Assembly: GCA_050084985.1 (NCBI GenBank)
Contig: JBITNC010000002.1
Location: 19,902,001 to 19,966,000, forward strand
DNA length: 64,000 nt
Direction: 5' to 3'
From: Nageia nagi
Lineage: Eukaryota; Pinophyta
In this document: one piece after another, positions 11,600 to 22,805 of the stretch
Numbering within the stretch: the first letter of the stretch is position 1
Layout of the letters: each line of letters opens with the position of its first letter
Translations under genes and position numbers: made by a program
The notes under the pieces: model-generated
The model's database searches: none
Told to the model about the DNA's origin: nothing
What the model saw: the letters and a program-made list of their open reading frames with translations, nothing else

Positions 11600-12720
11600 G
11601 TTAGTGTGAGAAAACCCTTATGTAGCCAACAAGAAAATGAAGACCATGACATATATGTAGCTTGATGTAGTCAAGTATGATAATAGCATCATGCTTTAGT
11701 TTCATGTAAACATGAAGATAATGCAAGAGCTTTGGTGAAAGTGGCTTTTCTAGTTCAATACATGTTGTCTTTAGGTAGGTCAAGTAGATTTTCTCCTTGA
11801 TCTTTATATTGATATCTCTAGTAGAAGGATTAGAGGTCATATTTGGGAGCTAAGAGGGAGGTAGTTGTTTCAGGACTATAGATCATAGGAGAGAGGTAAT
11901 TTTTGAGTACCAACACCAAAAAAGCCTTTAGTTGCAAGTTGCATTGATGATTTTAGTACTAATAGAGGGTATATCTTTGAATTCATTGAAATATATTGAT
12001 GGATCTTGTTCAAGAGCAACATGAGGTATACATCAAATTAAACCAAAATGATGGAATGGGATATTATTCCTTTCATTTGAATGGACCTTGAGAATATATT
12101 CACCAAAACCCTCTCAACACAAACCTAACCAAAGTGTCTCAAGTAAGGCCCCCAAACTTAACATCTATATAGTAGGGTCAAAGAGATGAGAATATGTAAC
12201 ACTATAATTTTTGCCATGATATCTTGGACCTAGAGTTCAAAATAACATCTTTTGAGTGTGACAATTGGACCATATCCTTTGTTCAATTTGTTATGGGAGG
12301 TTGGGATAAAGTTGAAAGTAGGACTTTGTGAAGAGTACCCCTAGATAGGTTTAGGAATTCATGTGGAAATTCAAGTAGGTTTTGGAAGCACCTTTTCTTA
12401 ACATATTGAAGGATAGCATATATATCTTTTTTAGATTAATTTCAAGATTATGGGTATCAAATAAGGTAGTCAAGGTGTCAACCTCATGTTGAAGCCCACC
12501 TATTACCAGTATGAGATAACAAGATGATATCATATGTAAAGAGAAGACTTGAGACATTGTAATAATATAGAAAATATCCCACCCTTGTACCCAAGGTATT
12601 TTTGATTGATTGTTAAAAGTTCATCAATATAAAACACAGATAGAGTAGGTGAGAGGGGACAACCTTATTTTACTCTAATAGTACTATACACCATATCACA
12701 TAGGTGAGAACCAACTCAAA
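11600..12720 (-). pseudogene. LINE reverse transcriptase 3' fragment (LINE family 2)
   Basis: The minus strand carries VKQGCPLSPTL near 12690, then a thumb-like block LTLLYRCxVWGPYLRHFG near 12150-12210 and SRSIQMKG. The same blocks occur at 29560-31015, with about 75-80 percent identity over the stretch with AAAACCCTCTCAA and GTGTCTCAAG. The catalytic ADD box is not readable. It is a dead fragment of a family that appears three times in this window. Confidence 0.7.
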
Positions 12721-12924
12721 CTTGGCTCATTTTGCTTAAACCTAAATTTGGTCCCCCTAAGGTGGTCCCACTTAGGTGTAACAATATATACATATTTAAT
12801 CACAATTTATCACATTTTATCATATTTTACCTTATTATCATATATTTCTCATGTTGTGTTCTTATTTTATGTCAAGTACATCGGTACGACTTCAACCTTC
12901 CTACAAGGGGTTAAATGGTAAGAT

Positions 12925-14510
12925 GAGAATTAATGAATAACCATATACTTTCTCCAATTTAGAATCTCCTTCAAGAGATTGTGGTAAAGGTCATGGTAGT
13001 AGAGGTCTTAGAAGAGGCAATCCTGGTAGAGGATGAGATCGATCAACCAGCAAAAAATAAAGCTCAACATCCCAATATTATGACTTATGTGGTAAGGATG
13101 GTCACATGATACAATAATATTTCACAAAGAAGAAATAACAAAATGCTAGTTTTAGTGAAGAGTCTGATGACATCAATATGTTCTTGACTTGCAACAAATT
13201 TAAGGCTATTGATGATCAGATTTGGTATTTGGATAGCAATTGTTCCAATCATGTGATCGAGAACAAGAATTGTTTGTACAACTTGAAGAGAATATCTTCA
13301 GATAAGTCAAGTTTGGTGATAATAATCAAGTTAACATTATCAGTAGAGGTTCTATTTCTTTTACAACAAAGACCAATAGGATCATGCATATTCATGACAC
13401 ATTGTATATTTTGGGGTTAGAGCATAATCTCCTCAACATTGGTCAAATGTGTTTGAAGAGCTACATGATAGTCTTAAGGAATAAGAGTTACACCATCACT
13501 AATGATATCAATCACCAAGTAGTCACCACTATTCTCATGTTTGAGAATAGAATGTACATGCTCAAGATGCAACTAGCAGTTATCAAATGCCTAAAGATCA
13601 CCCTTGATACAAATTAGTTGTGGCATAAGAGGTTTGGAAACCTTAATTTCAACTCAATGTGGGGACTACACAAGCTTGTGATTGGTATGTTGGCCTTCTC
13701 TAACCCATAAAATACCACATTATGAAAGTTGCATATTTAGGAAACAACATAGAGAGAAGTTTCTCAATCACCAACATCGAGCTTGAAAGCCTCTAGAGTT
13801 CATGCACATAAACTTATGCAAACTTATACACACTCCTAGTATGACCAAGTGCATGTATACACTTATTTTTACCAATAATCATTCTAAAATGAGTTGGTTG
13901 TATTTTTTGTAGGCAAAATTAAATACTTTTGATTACTTTGTCAAATTTAGAGCATTGGTAGAGAACCAATCTAGGTACACCCTCAAGGAGAACTTACAAA
14001 CCAATTGGGATGGTGAATTCATTTCAAATTAGTGTATATACTATTGTAACAAACATGGGATCAATAGGTAGTACACAGTTTCATACACTCCTCAGCATAA
14101 TTACATAGTAGAAAGGAAGAATCGAAAAATCATTGAGATGACCTAGTGCATGTTGAAGAAGATGGGTATAAACACAAACAAGAAGTTATGGGGGGAAGTT
14201 GTTCATATAGTTATCCACATTTTGAATCATTGTTCAATCAAAATCATGCAGGATTCAATCCCTGTGAGGCTTGGCTTGGAAAGAAACCAAGTATCTCTCA
14301 CTTAAGGATTATTAGCTTTATATGTTATGTACTCATTTCTAAGGAGAATAGGAAGAAATTGGATGAAAAATCCATCAAATGTATATTTGTAGGATACTCT
14401 CATGATTCCAAAGCTTACAAGTGTTATGATCCAATTTCTAACAATTTGCACATCAATCGAGACATGATCTTCAATGAAGGGGGTGCATATACAAAGGACT
14501 AAGATGCATT
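12925..14510 (+). pseudogene. Ty1/copia gag-protease-integrase fragment
   Basis: In order on the plus strand: a zinc knuckle reduced to YDLCGKDGHM (first Cys lost, near 13080), the protease start WYLDSNCSNHV at about 13225 (normal DSGCSNH, so the catalytic Gly is Asn), the GAG-pre block LEHNLLNIGQM (13420), WHKRFGNLNF (13620), broken integrase core, and the integrase C-terminal block NPCEAWLGKKPSISHLR ... IKCIFVGYSHDSKAYKCYDP (14146-14502). RT and RNase H are absent. Multiple stops show it is dead. Confidence 0.85.
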
Positions 14511-14619
14511 TGGCATCATTCAAAGTTTAAAGAATACTTATTTGCTTACTTTGTGCATTACAAATAATCATTTCTTATTGTTTCTAGGGATAAATTTTTA
14601 AAGCATATGGTTATCTTAC

Positions 14620-15985
14620 AAATAACTTCTAAACCAAGATTTGTAGTTTATAAGCTTTATCATCAAGTTATCACCAAACTTAAAATTAATCAATAATGGT
14701 CTAGGGAAATGAATTACAATATTGGAGTTAAGAAAAAATATTTTTCATCCCCAACTCTATTTGGTATTTACATAAATTAACTAGAAAAATATTTCAAGTA
14801 AACTAAATGCATAGCCACCAACCTTTGCAATATTATTATCCTATTAACTTAACATTATGATGATCTTGTAAAATAATTAAATATCCTTCAAACATTTTGT
14901 AATATATCCAAACTTAACCATTAATGTAGATAAAACTAAAATTATGGTCATTAAATTTAAAAATATGCTTCACCCTACAATCCTCTTTAATAATCAATCC
15001 TTAGAGGTGATTCACTCTTACAAATACTTAAGTATCAATATTAATCACAAACTAAATTGGAATGTAAGTGTTGAAAAGAGAATATTTGTTATATGGAAAG
15101 CTTTTTATGGTTTGGAAAATAATGGTAAAAACTATAGGACTTTGAAATTGGGACAAAAAGAGAACTCTTTTCTCTTACCTCATAATTCCAATAATACTCT
15201 ATGGTTGTGAAGTTTGGGGTGGATGTATTTCTCAACAAACTTAGAGTAAAATTAAATAAAATTGAAAATAAGTCATTATTTATAACTTCAAAATTAAAAA
15301 TAACACAACATGCCCTATTCTTCTCATGGAATATAGTCTACTCTATTGAAAGTGAAGCTCTAAGATAATATGCATTATACAATTATACACTAACAAAGTT
15401 ATATCATCATAGGTTGCTTGTAACAATCCAACAAACTTTCCTAGGCCATCAATATATCAAAAGAGGCTAGCTAAAAGACTCTAATAAGTGGCTTGAGTTT
15501 TAGGGCATATATAATAACATAACCCTTTAGACAAAAATAAATTAAAATTGAAAATTACAAATAAAGTAATTCAAAAAATTTGGAGTGATGAAAATATCAA
15601 AAAAAACTAGCCTATTATAAAGCATCATTAATTCTAAACTTGAACAACCACCCTACCCACATAATAATAATCAATCTCAAAAAGAATATTGTGATTATAA
15701 AATTAAGAACTAATTCACATGAACTACAAAGTAAAATAGGTAGATAGACAATACCTAGAACATCATGGGATAAAAGAATTTGGGAGCTTTGTAACATAAA
15801 TGCAATAGAAGATGAGATTCATTTTCTCCTTATATATCCATGTTACAAATACATTACACAAATCTATAAGGATATTTGTAATTACAATTTGACTCATGAA
15901 TTCTTGAACCAAGATAGCCAAAATAAGCTTGGCAATTTTATTATGCATCTTAAATATGTTAGAAATAATCATTTAAATAGATAAA
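14620..15985 (+). pseudogene. LINE RT and C-terminal zinc region (LINE family 2), 5'-truncated
   Basis: From left to right: SPTLFGIYIN near 14750, DLVKxLNILQTFC near 14860, then SYKYLSININHKLNW and KAFYGLENNGKN (14944-15210), ILYGCEVWGG at 15195, and near 15790 a remnant of the terminal zinc region (LCNINAIEDEIHFLL). These match the RT thumb and C-terminal part of a LINE group known from gymnosperms and ferns; that comparison is from memory. The reading frame is broken in several places. It ends about 85 bp before the LTR element at 16070. Confidence 0.75.
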
Positions 15986-16069
15986 TAATATATATTTGTG
16001 TAGATAATGGAAAACGAATTATAATAAATAATAAACCAAATTCAATCATCCAAAAAATGAAATGATAAA

Positions 16070-17243
16070 TGTAAAGATCCAAATGCAATATCAGGTGCAA
16101 ATTAGCAAATTCAACTCAAAAAAACCCTAACATCTAGCCTAGGGAATCCACACAATGCATTCACAACTCAAATATGCTAATGTCTGGCCAAGATCAGCCC
16201 ACAAAACTTATTACAGTGCACAAATATAATGTTTTACATACAACAATTATTATAGCGCACAAAGCTAACATTTTACAAATACAAGCATGCTTGTACAAAA
16301 GTAACCCAACATTGAAATTATGAAAGCATACACATCATAAATAAGATAAATACTGAGATCCAATATGCCCTATGGCTATATGTAAGATAAATGATGAATA
16401 AAAATACAATACCAAGCTCCTAGAGCTAGACGTTGGCCTCCTAGGAGCCAAATAGGGAACAATAATACTCCTTAAGATGGACAAATGGATGGGATAATCT
16501 TACTCCCTCAGAACCCAAATCCTCTCCACTGAAGGAGCCCTCCTCTGATCTTGGAAACCATCAAAGGTAGAAATGCAACCTTGGAATACCACCAAATGGG
16601 TAAGTCATAAACTAAGAGGATCCCTCAACCTGATAGGCCTTCAAAATGTTGCACCTAGGGTTTGCTTAGCATTGTGCTAAGACTCTTATCCATAAGACAG
16701 TATCAAAGATAAAAATAATCAAGTATATCTAGCTATGAGACTCCAATATCTTTTTATAACACTCAACTGGATCTAGATCTCACCTAAGAATCATTACCCA
16801 GCTTCTTAATTACAACATTATCCTCTCGGGGGCCCAAAATGCCCAATGTGGGTGCTTAAGGATCAAGCATGCCAACATGGGGGCCTAGAGTTCCATAAAT
16901 TCCAACATGGGGATCTGGAGTGCCACACATACCCAAAGTGGGTCTAGGAGCTATGCATGGGGGCTAGGTTTCATCATGGGCCAACGTGGGGGTTTAGGAG
17001 TATCCCTAAGGCTGGAGCATGTATACAAGTACTCATCCATCCATCTAAGTGCTAAATATACCTTAGGATTCCCACAATCATGATCAGGATTTCCAAGTAC
17101 ATTAAAATATCTATTCTATTCTTAAGAGGAAGACGTCCCACTTAGGGCTCACATTGGGGTCCATTGACCCATTAAGTCTTCTATACCAAGTATTAACTTA
17201 AAGTACAATACAATAATAAATATATTACAAAAGGGACATTACA
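16070..17243 (-). repeat. 3' LTR of family A copy 1
   Basis: Matches 21654-22805 along its length. U3 holds about seven imperfect units built on CCAACGTGGGG (16830-17000). A TATA-like box (TTATAAAAAGA, minus strand) lies near 16755. The ends are TGTAATG ... TTTACA. Confidence 0.9.
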
Positions 17244-17262
17244 AAGCCTTCCCTCTCGAGAT
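17244..17262 (-). other. Polypurine tract of family A copy 1
   Basis: On the minus strand TCGAGAGGGAAGGCTT lies directly before the LTR start TGTAATGTCCC. This is where plus-strand DNA synthesis would be primed. Confidence 0.7.
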
Positions 17263-17263
17263 T

Positions 17264-18173
17264 GCTTGCCCTCAAGCATTTACAATACAATCTAGGGTCC
17301 CAAACCCACCTCAAAGAATAGAATCCATCATGCTCAAGTGAAGAAATCATATCAACTGTGCATTCAACCAATTCAACTTTAAGAATGTCCATAACAACCC
17401 TCAAAACTAAACTAGTATACTCAAATTGAGGTAAAGCCAACACCTTAACATTCATGTAAAAATCTATTATGCAAGAAATCATCAATTTGTGAGGGCATGC
17501 AACCTTACTCATGTGCTTAAGGTCATCAAACAAGTCTAAAAAACTAGCAATCCCCCTTGTCCCAATGTTATCCATAAGTGTAAACTTGGGGTGGCAATTC
17601 CCCCAACCATTGCTGATTTTTCCTCATGCAACATAGTCTTTAAATCATGGAATGTGGAGTAAGAATGTGGTCTAATAAACATAAAATCAACAATAAACAT
17701 TTCCCTACAAAAATCAGTGTGTGATACTTAGGTCTAAAATCAACATGCAATGGCTCAAAATCAATCCTTAATGTACCCCATGCATCATTCGAACACATGA
17801 TAACAACTTCTACAATGGAAAAGGAAGTTTCCAACTTGGGTTCTTCAAAAATACCCCCAAATTGTACAAGGAAAGTCATCCATGGAATCTCCAACTATGT
17901 ACAAACAACAAGTAACAAACTGATTCTTGAGATGCCAACAATAAGCCAAGCATAGTCCCAAAATCTTATACAATGCTTAATAATCCATTCATTATAAAAT
18001 GCAACTATTAAATCAGAGTTAACAATCCTTAAACCATCATCAACGTATGCAATAATAGTACATCCACTAATAGTATCCAAGGCATCATCAATTTCAATCC
18101 CAAATTTAATAAAAAATGTAGTCCTCACTATGCAATTAGCAACTAACAATGTGTTATTAGCTAGAGATGTCAT
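17264..18173 (-). pseudogene. Unrecognised degenerate coding-like stretch in family A copy 1
   Basis: Three consecutive minus-strand open segments of 84-116 residues (17225-17575, 17640-17894, 17895-18173) follow one another with little gap, suggesting a once longer reading frame. They contain hydrophobic stretches but no RT, RNase H, integrase or zinc motif that I can see. The position just before the 3' LTR would fit a non-canonical extra gene or the remnant of pol. I do not recognise it. Confidence 0.35.
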
Positions 18174-18306
18174 GATGCTAGCAATAATCCTAGCAAAAGC
18201 ATTCTCTTCTTCATAATGAACATAAGCATTCCATTATCAAATGCATCCCTTAGTGCATGGATGGTAGCCTCCCAATCATTCCCTGAAAACAACATAATAA
18301 CCCTCT

Positions 18307-19181
18307 TGTAGACACCTAAAAATTATCCATCCATCTAGCTTAGGAAATTCATGATGATTTTTCCTATCCTACAACTTATCATGATCCTATCAGCCCTTAA
18401 TCCTATCTTGAACCCATTTGTAGGATCAATTTTGGTAACTTATCCTTTTGTTACCATTGTGTCACTTTGAACCCTAACCAGCCCATCGATTAGGGGACTG
18501 TCTTACTGGTTAGGATAAACCCTAACCAACCCATCGACTATTGTTGTATAAAAGTCAATTCAAAATTAGCTTTTCCCACCTCTCACTCACTTTTCACAAT
18601 GGGAAATATATGACTTTCTTTCATCCTATGCACTCCAAACTATCTAGTCGAGATTTTAGCCTCAAACCTTCCATTTGGAGTTTCACCCATCACTTTCAAA
18701 GGTAACAAAAAGAGGATTTTTGTCCTCATCTTGCAAAAAACCTTGAGTAACTCATGTGGCTTTGGTTTTTGTGTTACATATCATTGTTTTGAGTGTTTTT
18801 ACGAGTTTTGAGAGGAAATTCAAGAACTCACATCATATATCCTTTTTGGGTTATCATTGTTATTTTGGTGCATGGTTGCATATTAGTGTTACCTAGGCTA
18901 GTCTCTTGTACACTTAGGCTAGAATAGGTTAGTTTAGTTGTTATTTTTAGTTAATATATTTTTAATATTATGTTATCTTGCATTTTAGGTATTATTCTAT
19001 TTTCTAATGCCTTATTGATTCAAGGTTTGGAGGCTTACAAGCTATCTAGCTACATTTGCATGGTTATAGGGTCTTAAGGACCTAGAACCTAGAAGCCTCC
19101 TCTTGTCTCTTGTTTTGCAGGTTATTTAGAGTCTTGAGTATTTCATAAAAAAAAAAAAAAGGAAAAACTCTAAACCCTACA
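18307..19181 (+). repeat. Probable solo LTR or small insertion inside family A copy 1
   Basis: The stretch begins TGTAGACACC, a common plant LTR start, and could end CCCTACA at 19181. A TATA-like box (GTATAAAAGTC) sits at 18546-18554. A run of 14 A lies near 19147. It is free of the minus-strand open segments on both sides. Flanking 5-mers (CCTCT and TCCAT) do not match, so the borders are uncertain. Confidence 0.4.
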
Positions 19182-19228
19182 TCCATTTCATTTTATTATC
19201 ATCATCTAATCATGTTGCAAGTAGTATT

Positions 19229-20432
19229 TTAGATATTGCAGCATGGTGTCATATGCCAAGGATCCAAGAGGTTCCAAAGATCACTAATTCCTTCATCATA
19301 GGATGAAATTGTTCTTCCTTTCTCATCCAATATTTTAGATATTGCAACATGGGCCTTTTGTAGAGGGGAGAGACCCCAAGTGTGGGGTCTCCATAGATCC
19401 ATGCACCCTACTTTTGGAAGCCTACACCTCTTATCATCAATAGTCAGGACATGTGATGCATGAATAACAATCATCCAATTATTACCAAAATATACAACCA
19501 CTATATACCTACCATTAGTAGTCCCTAATGGGTGGAAAACAACCCTTAAATTTGCCTCTAATACTACACTAACAACAATCCTAAACTTCTTCTAAGGATC
19601 CAACAACTATGCAATCTCAAAAGCTATCCTTATTGTTGCTTTCATGATGTCAAGTGCCCATAATTTTGTAATTTTCATTTTGAATAGAAGTGTAGTCCCT
19701 AATAGTGTTTAAGTATTTTGATTATGGTGCAAAATGGTCCCAATACACTCATCGATAGTCAATCCTCTCAAGATCAAAAGGACCCACTCTACACCTGCCT
19801 TGCTAAAGCCATATTTCATCAACCTACTAATGTTATGATCCCAAATAAAATTAGATACTATTACATACCTATTTCCAACATCCTCATAGGCACTCATACT
19901 CTCTTCATCACCTAGGTGTTGCTCCAAAAGTAAAACAAACTGTGTTGAGGCATAATTCAACTATTTTGGATATATCCATTCTTTCACCAAGTATCCCCAA
20001 GCAAGACATCCTTCTCCAAAGCTTGAAAGTACTTGATTTGGATGTGTAATTCTCTCCTCTATGTCCTCCATACCTTCATCCTTCTTGATGTTTTGGATGC
20101 AATTAAGTGGGTCATGATAAAATATGATGTTCTTTGCATGTTCAGATCCTTCAAGTGAAGCTATGGATTCCTGCAAACACACAAACAACCAAAGTGACCT
20201 AAAAACAAGTGAGGCCATTGCCCCATGTCATATGCCAAGGATCCAAGTGGTTCCAAAGATCATCAAGTCCTTCATCATATGATGAAATTATTCTTCCTTT
20301 CTCCTCTAAGGCTAATTTGAAAACATTTATGATTTCATTTTCATTTCCCATGATCACCTCCAATCTTCTTAATCTCCCATTTTGTGCTAACACACCCTGA
20401 TCCCATGGAGCTAGAATACTACTACAATTCAC
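19229..20432 (-). pseudogene. Unrecognised degenerate coding-like stretch with an internal duplication
   Basis: Four minus-strand open segments of 77-90 residues cover this part. Two of them share the peptide EKGRxISSYDEGxxDLWNxLDPWHM, encoded at 19246-19330 and again at 20227-20311, so about 85 bp is duplicated about 980 bp apart. A smaller direct repeat (TATTTTAGATATTGCA) occurs at 19226 and 19331. The location after the primer site fits gag, but no gag motif is seen. Function unknown. Confidence 0.35.
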
Positions 20433-20944
20433 ATAAAGAATTGATTATTTCTGCACATCATACTTTGCATGAAACTAGTATGTGCATACTTATAGGCTAA
20501 TTGAAAAGTCTCAACATTCACATCTACATCAAGCTCCTTGTTCTTCACTACATACTCAATAAATGGGGGTGATTGCATTCTGAAGTAAACATCTTGTAGT
20601 TCTACTTGACATACCTCATATAATGATAAAATAATTTCTTATTTTCCTCCATCATTTTTGCATACCTCAATTTGTAATGGAACTAAATTGCTTATTGTAA
20701 TGCTCCTTCTTTGTAGCACTTATCTTCTTCCATGCTAGGCTTACGCTCTTCTACTTTCTCGTTACTATCTCTCAAAACTAAATCTGAAACAACAATAGCT
20801 CTTTCCTCTTTCTTCCCAATACTATTACTTTCAACAACACCATGCAAAATTTTTGAATTATAGTCATAAAAATCAAAATTACTTTCATACCTTTATGGAG
20901 TGTCAACATGGTTGATCCAAGATTCTTCCTTTGCTAATTCTCTT

Positions 20945-21080
20945 TGATGCTCAACGTGGGGTGGTAAGCCCCTTCTTGGTTCAATGTTGGGTGCCAAGAC
21001 TTTTATATGTCCAACATGGGGTACCAGACTTCCTCTATGCCCAACATGTGATGCTAAGACTCCTCCTTGTCTATCCTCAC
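20945..21080. repeat. Cluster of CCAACATGGGG units near the primer site
   Basis: Four imperfect units of the form CAACATGGGGTGCCAAGACT lie in the internal region, using the same core as the units in the U3 part of the LTRs of this family. Confidence 0.6.
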
Positions 21081-21634
21081 CATCGAATCTAGGAATATTA
21101 TCAATTCCTCTTTATTCCTTCGAAATTTTTCCTTGGTGTTTTTGTGGCCATGGTAGAGATGAACATGATGGTGGAGAATGTTGAATTCTTATTTTGACAT
21201 GAAAAGTGTCTCGAGCTCTAAAATCTTCTCTGGATCGATATCATTTTCTCCACACTCTCTCCTACAGGTAGATCGAAGTGATCTACGGCTGGTGTAACCC
21301 CCAACATCTCTTCTTAGGGAGTTTCTTTGGAGAAATGCATCTAAATCCTCAGTACATCATTGCATCTATGTGGTCAATGATCTATAGGGATGTATGAGCA
21401 AATCATACTTCTCTATTTCTTTCCATGGTGCTATAGTCTTCAAAACCCTAACTCACAAATCTAAAAATGGCCTTCAAATTTGCAGATATATCCTCCAAAC
21501 CCTAGACTACTTAGTTTATGAATTTAGACTTTTTCATTTATTTTGACCCCAAAATTGGCCTTTTAAGTGCAGTACCTCCCGATCTACTAGTTCAATTTAT
21601 TTCTATTTAGATCTTAACCTCATAGGTTGGCCAT

Positions 21635-21652
21635 ATCCAATATCTGATACCA
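21635..21652 (-). other. Primer-binding site of family A copy 1
   Basis: Minus-strand TGGTATCAGATATTGGAT, one base from the LTR end, matches the 3' end of initiator tRNA-Met at its first ten bases (canonical TGGTATCAGAGC). Confidence 0.8.
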
Positions 21653-21653
21653 C

Positions 21654-22805
21654 TATAAATATTCAAATGCAATCTCAAGTGAAAATTAGCAAATTCAACT
21701 TAACAAACCCTAATATCTGGCCTAGGACATCCACACAATGCATTCACAACTCAAATATGCTAAGATCTAGCCAAGATCAGCCCACAACAATTATTACAGT
21801 GCATAAAGCCAACATTTTACATATACAAGTATGCATGTACAAAAGTAACCCAACATTGCAATTATGGAAGCATACACATCATAAATAAGATAAATATTGA
21901 GATCCAATATGCCATATGGTTGTATGTAAGATAAATGATGAATATCAATACGATACCAACCTCTCAGAGCTAGACGTTGGCCTCCTAGGAGCCAACTAGG
22001 CCACAACAATACTCCTCATGTTGGATAGACGAATGGGATAGTCTTGCTCCCTCAAAACCTGAGTCCTCTCCACTGAAGGAGCCCTCCTTTGATCTTGTAA
22101 ACCATTGAAGGTAGAAGGGTAACCTCGAAATACTACCAAATGGGAAAGGGTGCTACACCAATGTCATAGACTAATAGGATCCCTCATTTTGATAGCCCTC
22201 CTATATGTTGCACCTAGGGGTTTGCTTAGTGTTGCACTAAGACTCTTGTCCATAGGATGGTATCAAAGATAATAATAATCAAGTATATCTAGCTATGAGG
22301 CTCCAGTGTCTTTTTATATGTTCACTCAACTGGATCTGGATATCACCTAGGAATCATTACCTAGCTTCTTAATTCCAATGTTAGCCTCTTCAAGGCCCAA
22401 AATGCCCAATGTGGGTGCCTAAGGGTCAAGCATGTCAATGTGGGGGCCTGGAGTGTCATAAATGCCAATGTAGGGATCTAGAGTGCCACACATGCCCAAC
22501 GTGGGTCTAGGAGCCATGCATGGGGCTAGGTGTCATCATGGGCGAACGTGGGGGTCTAGGAGTCTCCCTAAGACTGGCACATGTATACAAGTGCTCATCC
22601 ATCCATCTAAGTGCTAAATAGACCTTTGGATTCCCACAATCATGATCGAGATCTCCAAGTACATTAAAACACTTATTCTATGCTTGGGAGGAATATGTCC
22701 TACTTGGGACCCACATTGGGGTCCATTGATCCATTAAGTCTTCTATCCCAAGTATTAACTTAAAGTAAAATGCAATAATAAATATATTACAAAAGGGATA
22801 TTGCA
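21654..22805 (-). repeat. 5' LTR of family A copy 1
   Basis: Direct repeat of 16070-17243. On the minus strand it starts TGCAATATCCC at 22805 and ends at 21654. The U3 unit cluster lies at 22390-22565 and the TATA-like box near 22315. Confidence 0.9.

Larger units (their letters stand above)
16070..22805 (-). mobile_element. LTR retrotransposon family A, copy 1 (no recognisable pol)
   Basis: Two direct repeats of about 1.15-1.17 kb (16070-17243 and 21654-22805) flank 4.4 kb. On the minus strand the 5' LTR (high coordinates) is followed by a primer site TGGTATCAGATATTGG, the initiator tRNA-Met type, and the 3' LTR is preceded by a purine tract GAGAGGGAAGG. LTRs start TGTAATGTCCC or TGCAATATCCC. 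No RT, integrase or protease motif was found inside, so this is a large non-autonomous element. Flanks (ATAAA left, AAATT right) do not match as a target duplication. Confidence 0.85.

Noticed and set aside
19141-19162. Run of 14 A as the tail of a retroposed gene
   Set aside because: No coding sequence or target duplication is associated, and the run fits better inside an LTR-like stretch.
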